DNA of 40,774 nucleotides, from the NCBI RefSeq assembly GCF_000485595.1, contig NW_014577323.1:21970-62743 (forward strand), in the 5' to 3' direction. This DNA comes from Priapulus caudatus. Lineage: Eukaryota > Priapulida > Priapulimorpha > Priapulimorphida > Priapulidae. The translations under genes and the position numbers were made by a program. Shown piece by piece: positions 1 through 10,064 of this stretch. A model generated the notes under the pieces. It did not search any database and was not told where the DNA came from. It saw only the letters and a program-made list of their open reading frames with translations. Numbering within the stretch: the stretch's first letter is position 1; each line of letters begins with the position of its first letter.

Positions 1-12
1 AAATCCATTTAC

Positions 13-139
13 CATTATTGCCAAGTGTGATAGAGAGCCTTGATTTGATACCAGCTTGAAGGACGGGGTCTTTCAGCTGTCGTGGCTTGTGTTTACTCAC
101 ACTCTCAAATTGCCAAAGGCCTGTTGCTGGATCAAAGTG
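13..139 (-). CDS. Internal exon of KDZ/HMGXB3-like gene (3'-most exon in window)
   Basis: The exon reads HFDPATGLWQ through ITLGNN, 42 codons plus one base. Seen: a good acceptor (…gcattacacag) just before position 139 and a donor ATG|GTAAAT at the other end. It starts in phase 0, which matches the phase-0 donor of the SWIM exon at 1685. Inference: it continues the same minus-strand protein, which then leaves the window at its left edge, where the transposase core would be expected. The 42 residues have no motif I can name. Confidence 0.5.
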
Positions 140-299
140 CTGTGTAATGCAAAATAAAAATAGTTCTCAATTAATAATATTAAAAGACCTGAATTCCTAT
201 TTCTTAGAATATAAGAGCACTTCCATGAAACCCGTAGAAACTCTAGGAAACAAGTGCCGCAGAGCGACAGGGCTCATCTGGTGGCTGGTGTTCTGCTGA

Positions 300-940
300 T
301 AAATTCATTTGTGCATAGCAAGACGTCCTATACATACGTTCATTTCTAACTCAAAAAAAACAACACTTCAAACTAGTGTAATAGAATTCCGATAGATGGC
401 GGGCCGCTATCAATAGCAGCTGTCAGTGTGACGACGAATTGCAAAAAGCAGGAGCGAATAATTACCATATTATTACTATACATAACGTGCGTTCTATGGT
501 GTCAGGTAATAAGGTACATTAAACCCCTTGCGAGGCACATCTGGCTCGTTAAAAAATAGCTCAATGGTTGATACAACCAGAGCAGCTCGTGCAAGATTAC
601 AATTTACAGCAATACGATAGCAAATATCTGTAAACTAATTTTAGTACAAGGTAGGCCAGTGATTAGTGGACCGAATAAGCTCAAGAACGTACACACTTGC
701 GTCTATATTGGTGCCAAAATTTGATGAGAAAATTAAGTCTGGGAAATCCGCAGCCTCACTCCTGGGTAATTATTTGAGTGCTAGTAACTGTATTCCAACT
801 ATTCATAATGTACACTACAGAATCTCATATATTATAAGTCATCTCATTATCTCCTAAGTAAGCGTTGTTCAAGTAAGAGTTATGTGTGGAATTTCACTGT
901 AAAATGAGAGTTTTCCACAACCACAGGTACTCGCCAACGC
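300..940. other. Intronic stretch, no feature seen
   Basis: This is A+T-rich sequence inside the ~1.5-kb intron between the SWIM exon and the leftmost exon. A 63-codon ORF at 666-857 has no recognisable motif. I see no RNA gene or clear repeat boundary here. Confidence 0.4.
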
Positions 941-944
941 AGTT

Positions 945-1500
945 GAGAAACAAATCAATGTTTAACCCTCCTCTTGAGGGTCAAAAGGTTATCTGACACT
1001 TATTCTTCGCATGTCAGCAGAAAGTACATTTCATGGTTCTTTCAATAAAGCCATAAAAATGCTAGGTCACCGCTGAAGTTTTTCAATCGCTCCGTCAGAC
1101 CATGTCCTCAGAAAATGTCTAAAATCTGCCCTGTGCCCCATTGACCTTTGACCTGTGACCTCCATTTTAGGCACAGTGGTGGCTTTTCCTACCATGATGC
1201 TATACACCGACTATCACGAGCCTAGGTCGAGCCATTTAGATTTGTGCCGCAATTCTGCATTTCCTCCCTATACCTTAAGTTAAGGAAAGAATGTTCCCCT
1301 TTCTTTTACACTTCTTGACCTTTGACCTTTGACCCCCAGCTTCGACATCCCAACTCGTTTTGACGATCCCCCCCAACGTCCCAAATATCGTGACTGTACG
1401 TCAAGCGGTTAAGATTTGTACCCAACTGTTGACGGACGGACGCACGGACGCACGGACGCACGGTCATGCGATTCTACAAGCTGCATCGGACTATGTCAGA
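945..1500 (+). repeat. Dispersed repeat, copy 1
   Basis: The first ~260 bases (TTTAACCCTCCTCTTGAGGG, then CAAAAGG, AGAAAGTACATTTCATGG, AAAAATGCTAGGTCA and TCAGAAAATGTCT) recur in the same order and orientation at 37363-37611. It continues with duplicated TGACCTTTGACC words and a short GGACGCAC microsatellite at about 1434-1464. Family unknown. It could be the 3' end of a non-LTR element or a SINE-like repeat. Confidence 0.7.
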
Positions 1501-1684
1501 TGAGCTAATAATAATTCATGCCACACATCAAATGATTTTTATTTTATTTAATTATACAGTGAATTACCGGCAGACTAGGAATAAATGCATTGTACATCAT
1601 TCATGTTCAATCTGTCATGGGATTTAGTTTTGTGATTAGCCCACACCATAATGGAAAACACCATTCTTGGTAACTATTCGTTAC

Positions 1685-2906
1685 CTTTGCGGTAGTTTCA
1701 GGTTCCTGCAGTTCAGTTTTAAATGGGAAGACTGCGGGTGGTGGGTCTTGATGGTTCTCATCGTCTTCACTGTCAGAGTTATCAGCTCTACTAGGAAGGT
1801 CACACAGTTCACTCCACAGTTCACGATTTGCATCCATTGCTTGCAGGTGTGGGCAGTTGGATAAATTTGAAAGCAACTTCACTTTCCTCGTATGGCCCTT
1901 GGTAGCATTACATTTGCCACTCTGGCAAGAGATCCTGCCATTTTGGAGTGTAACTAGACTACACGACCTTGTGTCCCTCGACAACACAGAGAAACGGTGA
2001 TTTTGACTATCTGAATCTAGTCTCACAGCAGCATGGTTGACTGTCTTCATGGCATCAGTGATCTTCTTGGTGACTGGAGTAGAGTAGCAGGTAATGTCTC
2101 CAGAAAAAAGCGAGTCATACACAGGCTCAATATGTTCTATGAAAAATCGCACATGACAGCATTGTGGACTACCACTACCATCAGCTAACTGCATTGTAGC
2201 ACATGTGCTGAACATTTTGCACGTACAGCTGTATGCCACATTTCCTGTGTTTCTAGATTTGCCCCGACATAGGTGAGCAAACTGATTTTTCTGAAAAGTT
2301 GCTGACTCCAGGTTAATGTCATTCAATACCACGATGTCGTGATCAGTGCTATGAACTCTCCATTTAAGCACTCCAGCGCTGCTAATCAGATTGTGCTGAA
2401 ACTGAAGGTATGGAGTTGTTTCTGGCATTACATGATCATCCAGCTCCGGAATTTCCAACTGCTCATCCACTTGAGGTGAATTAACCCTTTTTGTACGGAT
2501 TGATCCTGCAGAATCATCTGATCTCTTCTGCTTTAGGGGCAGGTGATAGTGACCCAAAGAGGCGGGAATATTTTGGTTTTCCTTCAAGCGCCAAAAGTAC
2601 AAAACTCTGTGCCGCACTGATGTAGGGGTGTACTTGGATCGAGCATTACAAGTATCGTCTGCAGTCAAAGTCCCCGTGCTGAAGTATGCACAGTGGTGCA
2701 CATGTGCTCTTCCATCTGGAGCTGAATCATTGCTGAGCAGATTGATCACCAGCTGCTGATCTGCCAGTTGAAGCGGCCGATCTTCATGATGGAGAGCGTA
2801 GTCAGAGAATGTCGTCCTCTCAGCAAGAGGTCGATGAAGACGGTGATGACTTGCTGCTTTTTGTAACTCCTGGTTGTCCACGTAAATGCCAGTCTGGACG
2901 TGGTAA
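1685..2906 (-). CDS. SWIM zinc-finger exon of KDZ transposase/HMGXB3-like protein
   Basis: A 1222-bp exon: one split base plus 407 codons, open throughout. The acceptor …ccattttcag lies just before 2906 and the donor AAG|GTAACG follows 1685. Two zinc-binding signatures are visible. One is CTC…QCCH, which fits the SWIM pattern CxC…CxH. The second is CQSGKC…NCPHL. Known: SWIM and other Cys-cluster modules sit N-terminal to the RNase-H core in animal KDZ (Kyakuja-Dileera-Zisupton) transposases and HMGXB3-like proteins. A basic patch (KQKRSDDS) precedes the fingers and an acidic stretch (SDSEDDEN) follows. The reading frame is intact, so this copy may be functional or recently active. Inference: DNA-binding half of a transposon-derived protein. 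Alternative: a domesticated host gene. Confidence 0.65.
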
Positions 2907-3229
2907 CTGAAAATGGTGCAGAGGTTCAATTTCAAAGATATTGGTAAATTGTACAGTGATGGCTCCTAACCATTAATCAACTAGTTCGCGATCTTCTTAC
3001 ATGAATATCCGAAAAGACTACTGCCTTACATTGCTGCATAAAACGTTTTGTGGGTGCAGGTGATGCATAAGGTACACGTTAAGGTGTATCCCCCAGAGAT
3101 GGGAATACCCACAGGAGAATTCTTTTTAAGATAGGCTCCAGATGTAAGTTGAACTCAGTGACAAATTATGGCAGGTTATGCTTTACTAATACCATAATAA
3201 CAATTATTATTATAAGTCAAACTAAATAC

Positions 3230-3437
3230 CTCGGCTTTTGGTCAGTATTCTGAAGGTGAAGCCGATGTTGTTTTCTCACTATTATCACCACAGTGCCAAG
3301 CAACTTAATGGCGCTATCTTCAGATGAAGAGGTCTGTAGTTTTTGGTGAGCAACTTGCACGCTCTTCTTGTTAGGATTGCCCCCAGCTACAAGTTGATTC
3401 CAACGTCTGCCCGTTGCTGGTAGTGTTTTGGTGGCAC
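3230..3437 (-). CDS. Upstream exon of the SWIM/KDZ-like gene
   Basis: Exon of 2 + 204 + 2 bases coding ATKTLPATGRRWNQL to NTDQKP. The acceptor is …gttatatag and the donor AG|GTATTT. Its split codons agree in phase with the exon at 4657-4844 (upstream) and the exon at 1685-2906 (downstream), which strongly supports one spliced gene. The content is basic and low in hydrophobics, with no domain I recognise. Confidence 0.6.
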
Positions 3438-3517
3438 CTATATAACATGTTAACAAATTTCAAGGATTTGAAGAAAACAAGCATTTTACTAAAGAAAAGC
3501 GAGTATGCAAACACTAC

Positions 3518-3724
3518 TGTTAAGTGTTGTAATACATGTCTGGAATAGCCTAGTTAGCCACTAGGTGGCGACACGTGGTAATAGATGGATGTAACGTACA
3601 CGTGTAGACACGAGGCAGTTGGGCAGTGGACAGGGCACGGAGCACACGTGTGTGTAGCTGATTAAATGCTTGTGTAAACGTTCTCCACTGGTTCGGGTTT
3701 TGGCTATGACTTCGTGGCTGTGCA
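3518..3724. mobile_element. Solo LTR with 5-bp target-site duplication
   Basis: A 207-bp segment starting TGTTAAG and ending GTGCA, bounded by ACTAC at 3513-3517 and ACTAC at 3725-3729. TG…CA ends plus a 5-bp duplication are the signature of an LTR retrotransposon. The lack of internal sequence means a solo LTR left by LTR-LTR recombination. It lies in the intron between the exons at 3230-3437 and 4657-4844. Orientation is uncertain; an ATTAAA at about 3661 could be a plus-strand poly(A) signal. Confidence 0.65.
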
Positions 3725-3737
3725 ACTACTATATTTG

Positions 3738-4640
3738 AAAACCTTTCGGTTTTTGCTCTTCGGTTCGGTTATTTTCAGTAGTAAAACTGCTGAGAAAAAG
3801 GGGACATTTTTCCTCCATTTTGAATAATAATGATGCCTATCATAATATTATACATTTATTGTGTTATTCATTGGCCAAAAGACAATAAAGTAATGCAGTT
3901 CAAAGATAATAGTCATAATACTATTCATTAAAGTGATCTACCTGACAACGATAGACTATTAGACTAGTATACGTAGTCGTATACGTCTAAGACTACCCCA
4001 TGCAGTCCACCTGGGTAGTGACCAAGTAAAAGTTAAGTTAGTTTCATATTCTGCTTCAGGAAAATTAGAATATCCACCTGGTCAGGTGAGAGACAAGACC
4101 TCTGAGCAGTGACTATATGTTCCCTGCTGTACTGAATACTCTCTCACTGGCCACTGATGTGGCTGGAATACACATACTGTTTTGCTAGGCTAGCCAAAAG
4201 AGGATACTTGAATTCATGCCCTTGCCACCAGAGTAAGGGGTTTGAGTCAAGTTCCTCAGTTGATTTAGATCTATATTCACTAATCTATAAATTCACCCTG
4301 TCTTGAAGGGTTTTGCTGGGGGACTTCACTTTGGTGATGAAAACATCCCCAACGTGGCATATGCACTTGTGTATACATAAAGCGATCATTGATTGGCTCG
4401 CGCTTGCAGGGCCACATTGCAATCGTTGATTGGCTGGCGCTTGCTCAGCGAGCCAATCACATGCTGGGTCTTGTTTCCCCGACACCCTGGCATGGTCGCA
4501 CTTCATTGTTTGTAACTGAGAGTGGGTTGAATGTATTTTCCAGAACCAAACCAAAAACCAAAACGAAAAAAAATACCGAAAACCGAACCGAACGGCATGT
4601 ACCGTGATAGAGTTGAATCATGGTTAATCATTACACCCCT
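3738..4640. repeat. Possible decayed hAT-like element (CGGTTCGG ends)
   Basis: Sequence at 3738-3775 (cggtttttgctcttcggttcgg) is roughly the reverse complement of 4548-4593 (accgaaaaccgaaccgaacgg), giving inverted arms ~800 bp apart. The right side ends ggttaatcattacacccct, a style common at hAT-type termini. No transposase is visible. A palindromic patch at 4390-4460 holds two GATTGGCTNGCGCTTGC copies and an inverted GCGAGCCAATC. This fills the intron next to the solo LTR. Confidence 0.3.
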
Positions 4641-4656
4641 ATTTACTAATACTTAC

Positions 4657-4844
4657 AGGGTGCTGTTTCTCTTTTGAGCTTCAGTGAATCATTATAGAAT
4701 TGGGCCCGAGCCGCTAAATCCTCACTGGTCATTGCTTGCCACTGTATATGTTCACACGCAGGTTGATGGACTTGCCACAGAGGAGCAGCAGCAGACACGA
4801 ACCCTTCGAGCTCTCCACCATCCATCCACCGGGTGTACACATAC
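4657..4844 (-). CDS. 5'-most visible exon of the SWIM/KDZ-like gene
   Basis: Exon of 1 + 186 + 1 bases coding YVYTRWMDGGELEGF to KLKRETAP. The acceptor is …attgttcag and the donor a strong T|GTAAGT. The split codon TGT formed with the next exon gives Cys and keeps the frame. The first base completes a codon from an exon further upstream that I cannot find. No domain recognised. Trp- and Glu-rich composition and clean splice sites make it more convincing than a chance ORF. Confidence 0.6.
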
Positions 4845-4849
4845 CTGAA

Positions 4850-5200
4850 CAATAATGCATAGAAGGAACTAGCAGGCCACAAATATAAAAAGTAAATGGT
4901 ATACACACGACTAAGGCAGCTTTCAAAAGCTTAAACAATTAGTCGACTTAAAATTATTAATTGTAGTTGTACATGCAGTGCAGCGCATTCACGAGATAGA
5001 AAACACATTACATAATGCTTATGAAAGCATGCGGCTTCATATCTGGATATTGCGCGCTGCCCATGAGGGCCCAATTAGTGTAGCGGCTAGATATCTGGAT
5101 ATTACGCCCTGCCCCTAGGGATCAACGCGAAGGCATTACACATGCCTCGAAGGCATTACACATGCCTCGCGCATACGCCGTACATATTCGCGAGGACGTT
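4850..5200. repeat. Non-coding stretch with short local duplications
   Basis: It holds two copies of ATATCTGGATATT(G/A)CGC at about 5041 and 5091, and a direct duplication of CGAAGGCATTACACATGCCT at 5129-5170. No gene is supported. Confidence 0.5.
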
Positions 5201-5361
5201 GAGCCGTCCTAGTGACCTTGATCGGTTTATAATTGGCTTGTTGACGCCGATGCCGAGCCGTCCTAGTGGCCTTAATCGGTTTATAATTGGCTTGTTGACG
5301 CCGAAGCTGAGCCGTCCTAGTGACCTTAATCGGTTTATAATTGGCCTATATTATTCGGTTT
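5201..5361 (+). repeat. 54-bp tandem repeat, ~2.8 units
   Basis: Units begin GAGCCGTCCTAGTG and contain ATCGGTTTATAATTGGC, followed by TTGTTGACGCCG. The array replaces the rest of the Gypsy pol gene exactly where the protease reading frame stops, so it marks the truncation boundary. 54 is a multiple of three, so the plus strand stays open across it. I regard that ORF as incidental. Confidence 0.85.
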
Positions 5362-6478
5362 ATAATTCTCATGATACATTGTCCCTCGACTGGCACATCA
5401 TGACCAGCATAAGCTGTCAATTTCACTTTGCTTGTGTGCAACTTGTGTTTACGTCTTATGGAGCAAAAGTCATATTCACTAATGATATTGGCATTAGCAC
5501 CAGTGTCCAACTTCATAGGTAATACAGTACCATTAACGTCTAATGGAACTATCCAACTCTGTGATGTGTTAGCAGTGTTCACAGTATCAACAAAGAACTC
5601 GTCAGACTGTTCATTGTCAATGTCATACTCAGTCTCCACTGCATGAACCTTCTGTCCTTGCTTGCGTTTGTCTGAGTTTGGGCAACATTTGATAAAATGT
5701 CCAATTTTCCCACACCTAATACATTGTTTACCATAGGCTGGACAGGCATTTGGTCGGTGCCTGTACCCACAAAACTTGCAACTATCCTTTTTCACCTCTT
5801 GGTTGCGAAAAAGTTATGTCCCTTTTACTCGTCACTAGATTTCGGCTGTCGCTTGTATACAACATCACACGATGTACAACTACCACTAGCACCCGCTGCT
5901 TCGCCACTCAACTGACCAACTTGTGAAAGGGTGGCCTCTTCCGCCCTACAAATGTCGATGGCTTTCGCCAATGTTAACTTCTCCTCACGCAGAAGGCGTT
6001 GTCTCAGTGTGTTACTTGGTATCCCACAAATAACTCTATCACGTCTAAAAAAACGTCTCGTCACTCTAAATAAACTAATCAAATTTACACGTCTTTGCTC
6101 GCGTGCGTAATTCAGTCACAAAATGATCTATGGGCTCACTGGGTTTCTTTACTGTTGTGAAAAACCGGTGTCTTTCGAACGTCACGTTCGTTATCGGGAT
6201 ACAATAGTCCTTGAACTTCAAACGGATCTTGGCCAGATCATTTGCGTCACCTGCTTCGGCCCACGTGAAACCATTATAAACTTCCATGGCTGGTTCCCCA
6301 ATCACGTGTAGGAAGATAGCTGTCTGTATCGCATCATCCTTCTTGGCCCCACCACTCGCCGCCATATACACATCAAACCTTTGCGTGAATCTTGTCCAGT
6401 TATCGCTGAGATTTCTCCCGGACAAAGCCAACGGCTGCGTAGGTTTTAGTGACTGCATCTTGTCGTCAGAGCAAACAC
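5362..6478 (-). pseudogene. Gypsy element 1 gag-protease, frameshifted
   Basis: Three reading frames carry one ancestral polyprotein. 6521-6075 holds the retrotransposon gag core (SDNWTRFTQRFDVY; FKDYCIP; FERHRFF). 6082-5825 continues gag (RQRLLREEKLTLAKAIDICR). 5795-5362 holds two CCHC knuckles (CKFCG…CPAYGKQC and CIRCGKIGHF…CC) and the aspartic protease active site KLDTGANANIIS. Frameshifts lie near 6080 and between 5825 and 5795, so no intact product is expected. Known role: capsid and nucleocapsid formation and polyprotein cleavage in retrotransposon particles. Confidence 0.8.
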
Positions 6479-6495
6479 GAACACTTCTGACACCA

Positions 6496-6720
6496 TGTAA
6501 TGTTATGTCTGTCTCTGACAATCACTAACAAGTGACAACCGGGTTCAAACATATAACGTGTATTCTGACGATCCAAATGTGTACAATATGGTGAACACTG
6601 ACCGAGCAACTGACGACTGCGCATGTGTTGTGCGCAAGCATGGTATAGGGGGCGGTCCTAATAAAGTACAGTTCAATATGTAGGGAGCAGTCATTATGTT
6701 AAACTGTTCATATCATTACA
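6496..6720 (-). repeat. 5' LTR of Gypsy element 1
   Basis: A 225-bp block that starts TGTAATGATATG and ends TTACA on minus, giving TGTAA/TTACA terminal inversion. It is followed immediately by a TGG… primer-binding site (6495-6482). The same TGTAA/TTACA and TGG layout is seen in element 2. Confidence 0.75.
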
Positions 6721-6759
6721 TCGTCACAGATGCAGATCATGATTGCTGGCTGGCTTCAT

Positions 6760-8312
6760 CTAGTCTAAAAGAGAACGTGCCACAGCCTGCTCAGCTTCAC
6801 ATTTGCGTTGCTTCTCCTCATTCCACTGATGTACAAAGAACTGCAGGTAAAACATGAAGTGGCTCTGGTTCATTGCACGTGCACTGAATTTGATTTTCTG
6901 GATGTAGGAGTTAAACTGCTCACAGATCTCAGAGTTGATTCCAATGTTGAGACTGGTTATTCTGCGCGATTGATAAACAAAGGGGCATTTGTGAGTAAAG
7001 CCGTGAAATATGTCATGGAAGAATCGACAGCATCTCCAGAATTTTGGCTCTCTGTTTAAAGCGTACTCTTCCAGCTGGCAGCTGAAGTCGTAGAACAACT
7101 CAGTGGGGGCAGTCTCCATGTACATGTAAGCAGATGAGAAGGGATCTTTCCTCCCTTCACTTGCACTGATGATGTGAAACCCATAGCAGTGACCATGGAG
7201 AGGGTCAAACCACAAGAATAGATAGGTTGTTCCACTCTTGGACACTACTGGAAAACTCTTGTGGCATTCACTTGAGAAACAAAAGGCAAATCGCGCAGAC
7301 GGCCACCATGTACAGTAAAATAGTATGCACATCCATGACGTTCAGGGTCATACGCCTGCAAGATGACAGAGCTGTCACCAGGCTCTTTGTCAGAAGAATG
7401 GATGGCTTCTATTTTATTAATAATGCTCTTTAGGAATTTTTTGATGTCTTCGAATTCGCCGTGCCATTTTGCTACCTGGATGAGGTTGTGTATCTCTGGC
7501 ATGTCCTTTTGCAGCCCTCCAGGTTCTTCACTGCCAGTCAGCACAGCTGCAAGGCTGCCAACAAACCTGTAGTTGATGAGTGAAGACATGGGGCTGCTGG
7601 AAGAGAGCAACTTTAGAACAGGGCATAGTGCATGAATCACCTCCTGTGGGTATGCGACACTGACAAATTTAGATATAACCCGATGGCAGTCAGGGGTGGT
7701 GTTACTCAGTAAATGATGCTGTCTTGTTGTCTCATCTCTGCTTAATTTCATCCTCTTCTTTGATTGGGTTTCCCATTCTTTGAGGCAGCTGCTATTTTTT
7801 GCAATGAAGAATTGCAGATCTTCCTGTGCTTGCCGCATACCTTCCTTCAGCACTTCCGTGTCGGCGTCACTGTATGAGAAAAACTGTCTTGCTGTTCGCT
7901 TGTGTGTAGGTGTAATAACGGTTTCACTAGTTGGCGACTCAAAAACCTTCCATGTAGCATTTTTGAAAAATATTCCTAATTTGGTGCCATCACAGGCAAG
8001 GATCTGAGGATTGGTGCTGCATACATTGCATGCCCTCCGAAAATCAATTTGGAAATTCGCCATCCATGAGAAGATCCATTTTGTGAAGGTCTGTCGGCTC
8101 ATGAATGCAACATTGGAGAAATAATACCTTGAACTGGCTATAGCACAATAGCCAGTGAGAGAAATCTGACTATTGGTGACTGTAGTCATGAAATCCCAGG
8201 CGATTTCTTCTCCTGCAGCTGTTTGAGGAGAGAGGATGTGGATGCCATCCTGGTCACCATCGTAACTGATGCGACAGGCTTCATTGCCATGTAGACATTC
8301 CCTATCAAACAC
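6760..8312 (-). pseudogene. KDZ-type transposase, C-terminal RNase-H-like half, one frameshift
   Basis: Reading on minus from an acceptor (…ctcttacatctag) before 8312: VFDRECLHG, then IAWDFMTTV, CNVCSTNP and the first catalytic-type Asp in ACDGTKLGI. Later motifs are WFDPLHGHCYGFHII, FYDFSCQLEEY and EICEQFNSYIQKIK, which supply the further Asp and Glu expected of the KDZ RNase-H fold. The order matches HMGXB3-like/KDZ proteins of marine animals. Between 7245 and 7332 the frame changes: the first part would stop at 7245, while the homologous continuation CHKSFPVVSKSG is in another frame. Stop at 6760. The part normally N-terminal (SWIM, Cys clusters) is absent here. Known role: cut-and-paste DNA transposase, nuclear. 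This copy is probably inactive unless the shift is an assembly error. Confidence 0.7.
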
Positions 8313-8530
8313 CTAGATGTAAGAGAAAAATAAAAGATGAATATGCTGGATGTTTTATGTTAAGTGCTGTTCCATTTATTAAGGGGGCTCATAATAACCG
8401 AAACAGTCCTAAGTATATTACGTAAAATACTGGTGTTTTTTCCACAGCGGGCCCGCGACTGCTCTCGGTAAAGTTCTACTTATATGGCTTATTCATTATA
8501 ATATAATAAAAGGGTTAATTATAGACTTAC
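8313..8530 (-). other. 218-bp intron joining JAMM exon to KDZ exon
   Basis: It starts GTAAGTC after CAT at 8531 and ends ctcttacatctAG before 8312. Both flanking exons are in phase 0, so splicing would fuse GWIH directly to VFDREC. Confidence 0.5.
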
Positions 8531-8671
8531 ATGAATCCATCCTAAATATATAATATTGTTGCTTTCAATTATATCCAGAACCTGCCGTTCCCCAAGTTCT
8601 GTTACTTGGCAATGGTCACTCGCACCAACTTGCTCTGGTAGTATGAGATGGGTAACCTCAAACAGATTCTC
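8531..8671 (-). CDS. Exon coding N-terminal half of an AMSH/STAMBP-type JAMM (MPN+) domain
   Basis: A 141-bp exon of exactly 47 codons, phase 0 at both ends. The acceptor is …tttattctag and the donor CAT|GTAAGT. The reading includes VTHLILPEQVGASDHC and ends IIYLGWIH, matching the AMSH family around its conserved P-x-Q…SD-x-C segment and the GWIH that begins the zinc-binding H-x-H-P motif. Known: AMSH/STAMBP are endosome-associated deubiquitinases that cleave Lys63-linked chains. Odd: the exon stops at the first His. The following x-H-P…S…D part is not in the next exon, which codes transposase instead. Either a host-gene fragment or a captured exon. Deubiquitinase activity is not expected from this piece alone. 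Confidence 0.65.
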
Positions 8672-8679
8672 CTAGAATA

Positions 8680-9475
8680 AATGCAATAGAAAAAGAATAA
8701 TTGTAATTAACTAAAGGATTAAGAAATGTCTATTACTTATTGAGCAAGCATAGTAGGTGATTTTTTCTATTATACAATATGACATAATGGAACGAATGAT
8801 AAACATGATATTCTATATTTTCTTAGACGGATATACACAAATTTTCATTTTATTTATGCAGTAGTGCTGCTCCAAGACCTTTCTCAGACGCATCGCATTG
8901 TATAGTGCATGATCTCCTTGTTCATGTCGTAGTATAAATAGCAAGATCGGGTGCAGTGGCACTTTGTGAGGTCTAAGCTTTTCTTTGCTAGGAGCTTCTC
9001 ACCAACGTGGTCATCTCTAATACCGCACACAGTACGCGAGTATCACAGAACGAGACACACGAGTACGCGAAATCGGTCGCCCTCTGCGCCTTCTCTCTTC
9101 ACAATATGCTCCCGCGAGCCGAAAGTTTGCCACACTCCGCTTGCCAAAACAATGAAAACACGCGAGAAATCTTGCGTGGCTTGCTGTACGATAGCCTTAG
9201 TACTGCCCCTGACCTGTCATTAAAATTCCTCCTTAATAGCAACATCGTTGTGTTAGTGAGATGTTTGTGAAATGAGGAAACTTAGCTACACTGTTAGAGA
9301 AAGAATCAAAAAGAGAGGGAGGATACAAAACTTTTCGCAAGTCCGTTATTTTGTCCAGTGTTCGCCTACCCACACACCGGCAGCGCGGCATAGCAACCAA
9401 ACTCCAACAAACGCCACCCAAAGAGTTTTTATTATACCTCTAATTGGTTCCCACGAATACGCACTCGCCCGTAGT
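8680..9475. other. Stretch without a supported gene
   Basis: I looked here on minus for the preceding JAMM exon (an E-T-C-G-type motif) and did not find it. Plus-strand ORFs at 8951-9223 and 9007-9270 overlap each other in different frames and have no motif. Confidence 0.4.
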
Positions 9476-9548
9476 GGTGCTATGGATATGGGTAATGCTA
9501 TCCCCCGGGCGTGGAGGGAGGTTACCGCAACATGGCAGCACTAGTGAG

Positions 9549-9939
9549 AGCCCTCATGGCCCAGTGGTTAGGCCACGTATACTGTCCACTGAAGGCTGTG
9601 AGTTCAAACCCCGGCCGGGGCAGTGAATTTTCTAAAGGTGGAAAAATTAACCTGGCTCTCAACATTGGAGACTGTGAATCTCCCGTGGCTCGGATGACCA
9701 CGTAAAGTGGCGGTCCCGTCTCCAGTATTAGTAAATATAGTAATACTAAGACCAATGGGGACGTAAAATAACCACCGAGGGCGCAAAAAAACTCTGGCTG
9801 TGACCACCCTCAGTGCCATTTGGCTAAAAAAGGCTAACTACCTGGCTGTACCCAAGCTAGGTCACACACCATGGCTAGCTATAGCCCTGGACGTTTATTC
9901 CTTACGGGCTGTCCAGTATAGAAGTAGAAGTAGAAGTAG
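9549..9939 (+). mobile_element. tRNA-derived SINE
   Basis: The head at 9549-9622 has an A box TGGCCCAGTGG (9557-9567) and a B box GAGTTCAAACC (9600-9610) at tRNA-like spacing. These are the internal RNA polymerase III promoter elements. A non-tRNA body follows, ending in an AGAAGT-type tandem tail at 9921-9939. The long body and simple tail argue for a SINE rather than a tRNA gene. It sits inside fold-back element (i). Confidence 0.7.
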
Positions 9940-9944
9940 TGTTA

Positions 9945-10064
9945 AGATTAGGGTTAGGGTCAGGGTCAGGGTCAGAGTTAGGGTTAGAATTAGGGTTAGG
10001 GTTAGAATTAGGGTTAGGGATTGGGTTAGGGTTAGGGTTAGAGTTAGGGTTAGGGTTAGGGTTT
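9945..10064 (+). repeat. Degenerate telomere-like (TTAGGG)n array
   Basis: About 120 bp of TTAGGG, TTAGAA, TCAGGG and TTAGAG hexamers in one orientation. It is interstitial and not a chromosome end: unique sequence and mobile elements lie on both sides. Confidence 0.85.

Larger units (their letters stand above)
5362..6720 (-). mobile_element. 5' half of a decayed Ty3/Gypsy retrotransposon (element 1)
   Basis: Reading on minus: LTR (6720-6496), primer-binding site TGGTGTCAGAAGTG directly after it, gag, zinc knuckles, protease, then abrupt loss of sequence at ~5360. There is no reverse transcriptase or 3' LTR. Gag is similar in layout to element 2 (10475-15481), so the two are related. The LTR lies only ~40 bp from the stop codon of the KDZ fragment at 6760. 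Confidence 0.85.

Noticed and set aside
5142-5522. 126-codon plus-strand ORF with an 18-residue repeat
   Set aside because: It is the 54-bp tandem repeat read through into the antisense of the Gypsy protease; no domain.
9549-9622. Possible functional tRNA gene
   Set aside because: A and B boxes are present, but acceptor-stem pairing is poor and a long SINE body with a repeat tail follows.
9945-10064. Possible true telomere
   Set aside because: Array is short, degenerate, interstitial and inside an inverted-repeat element.
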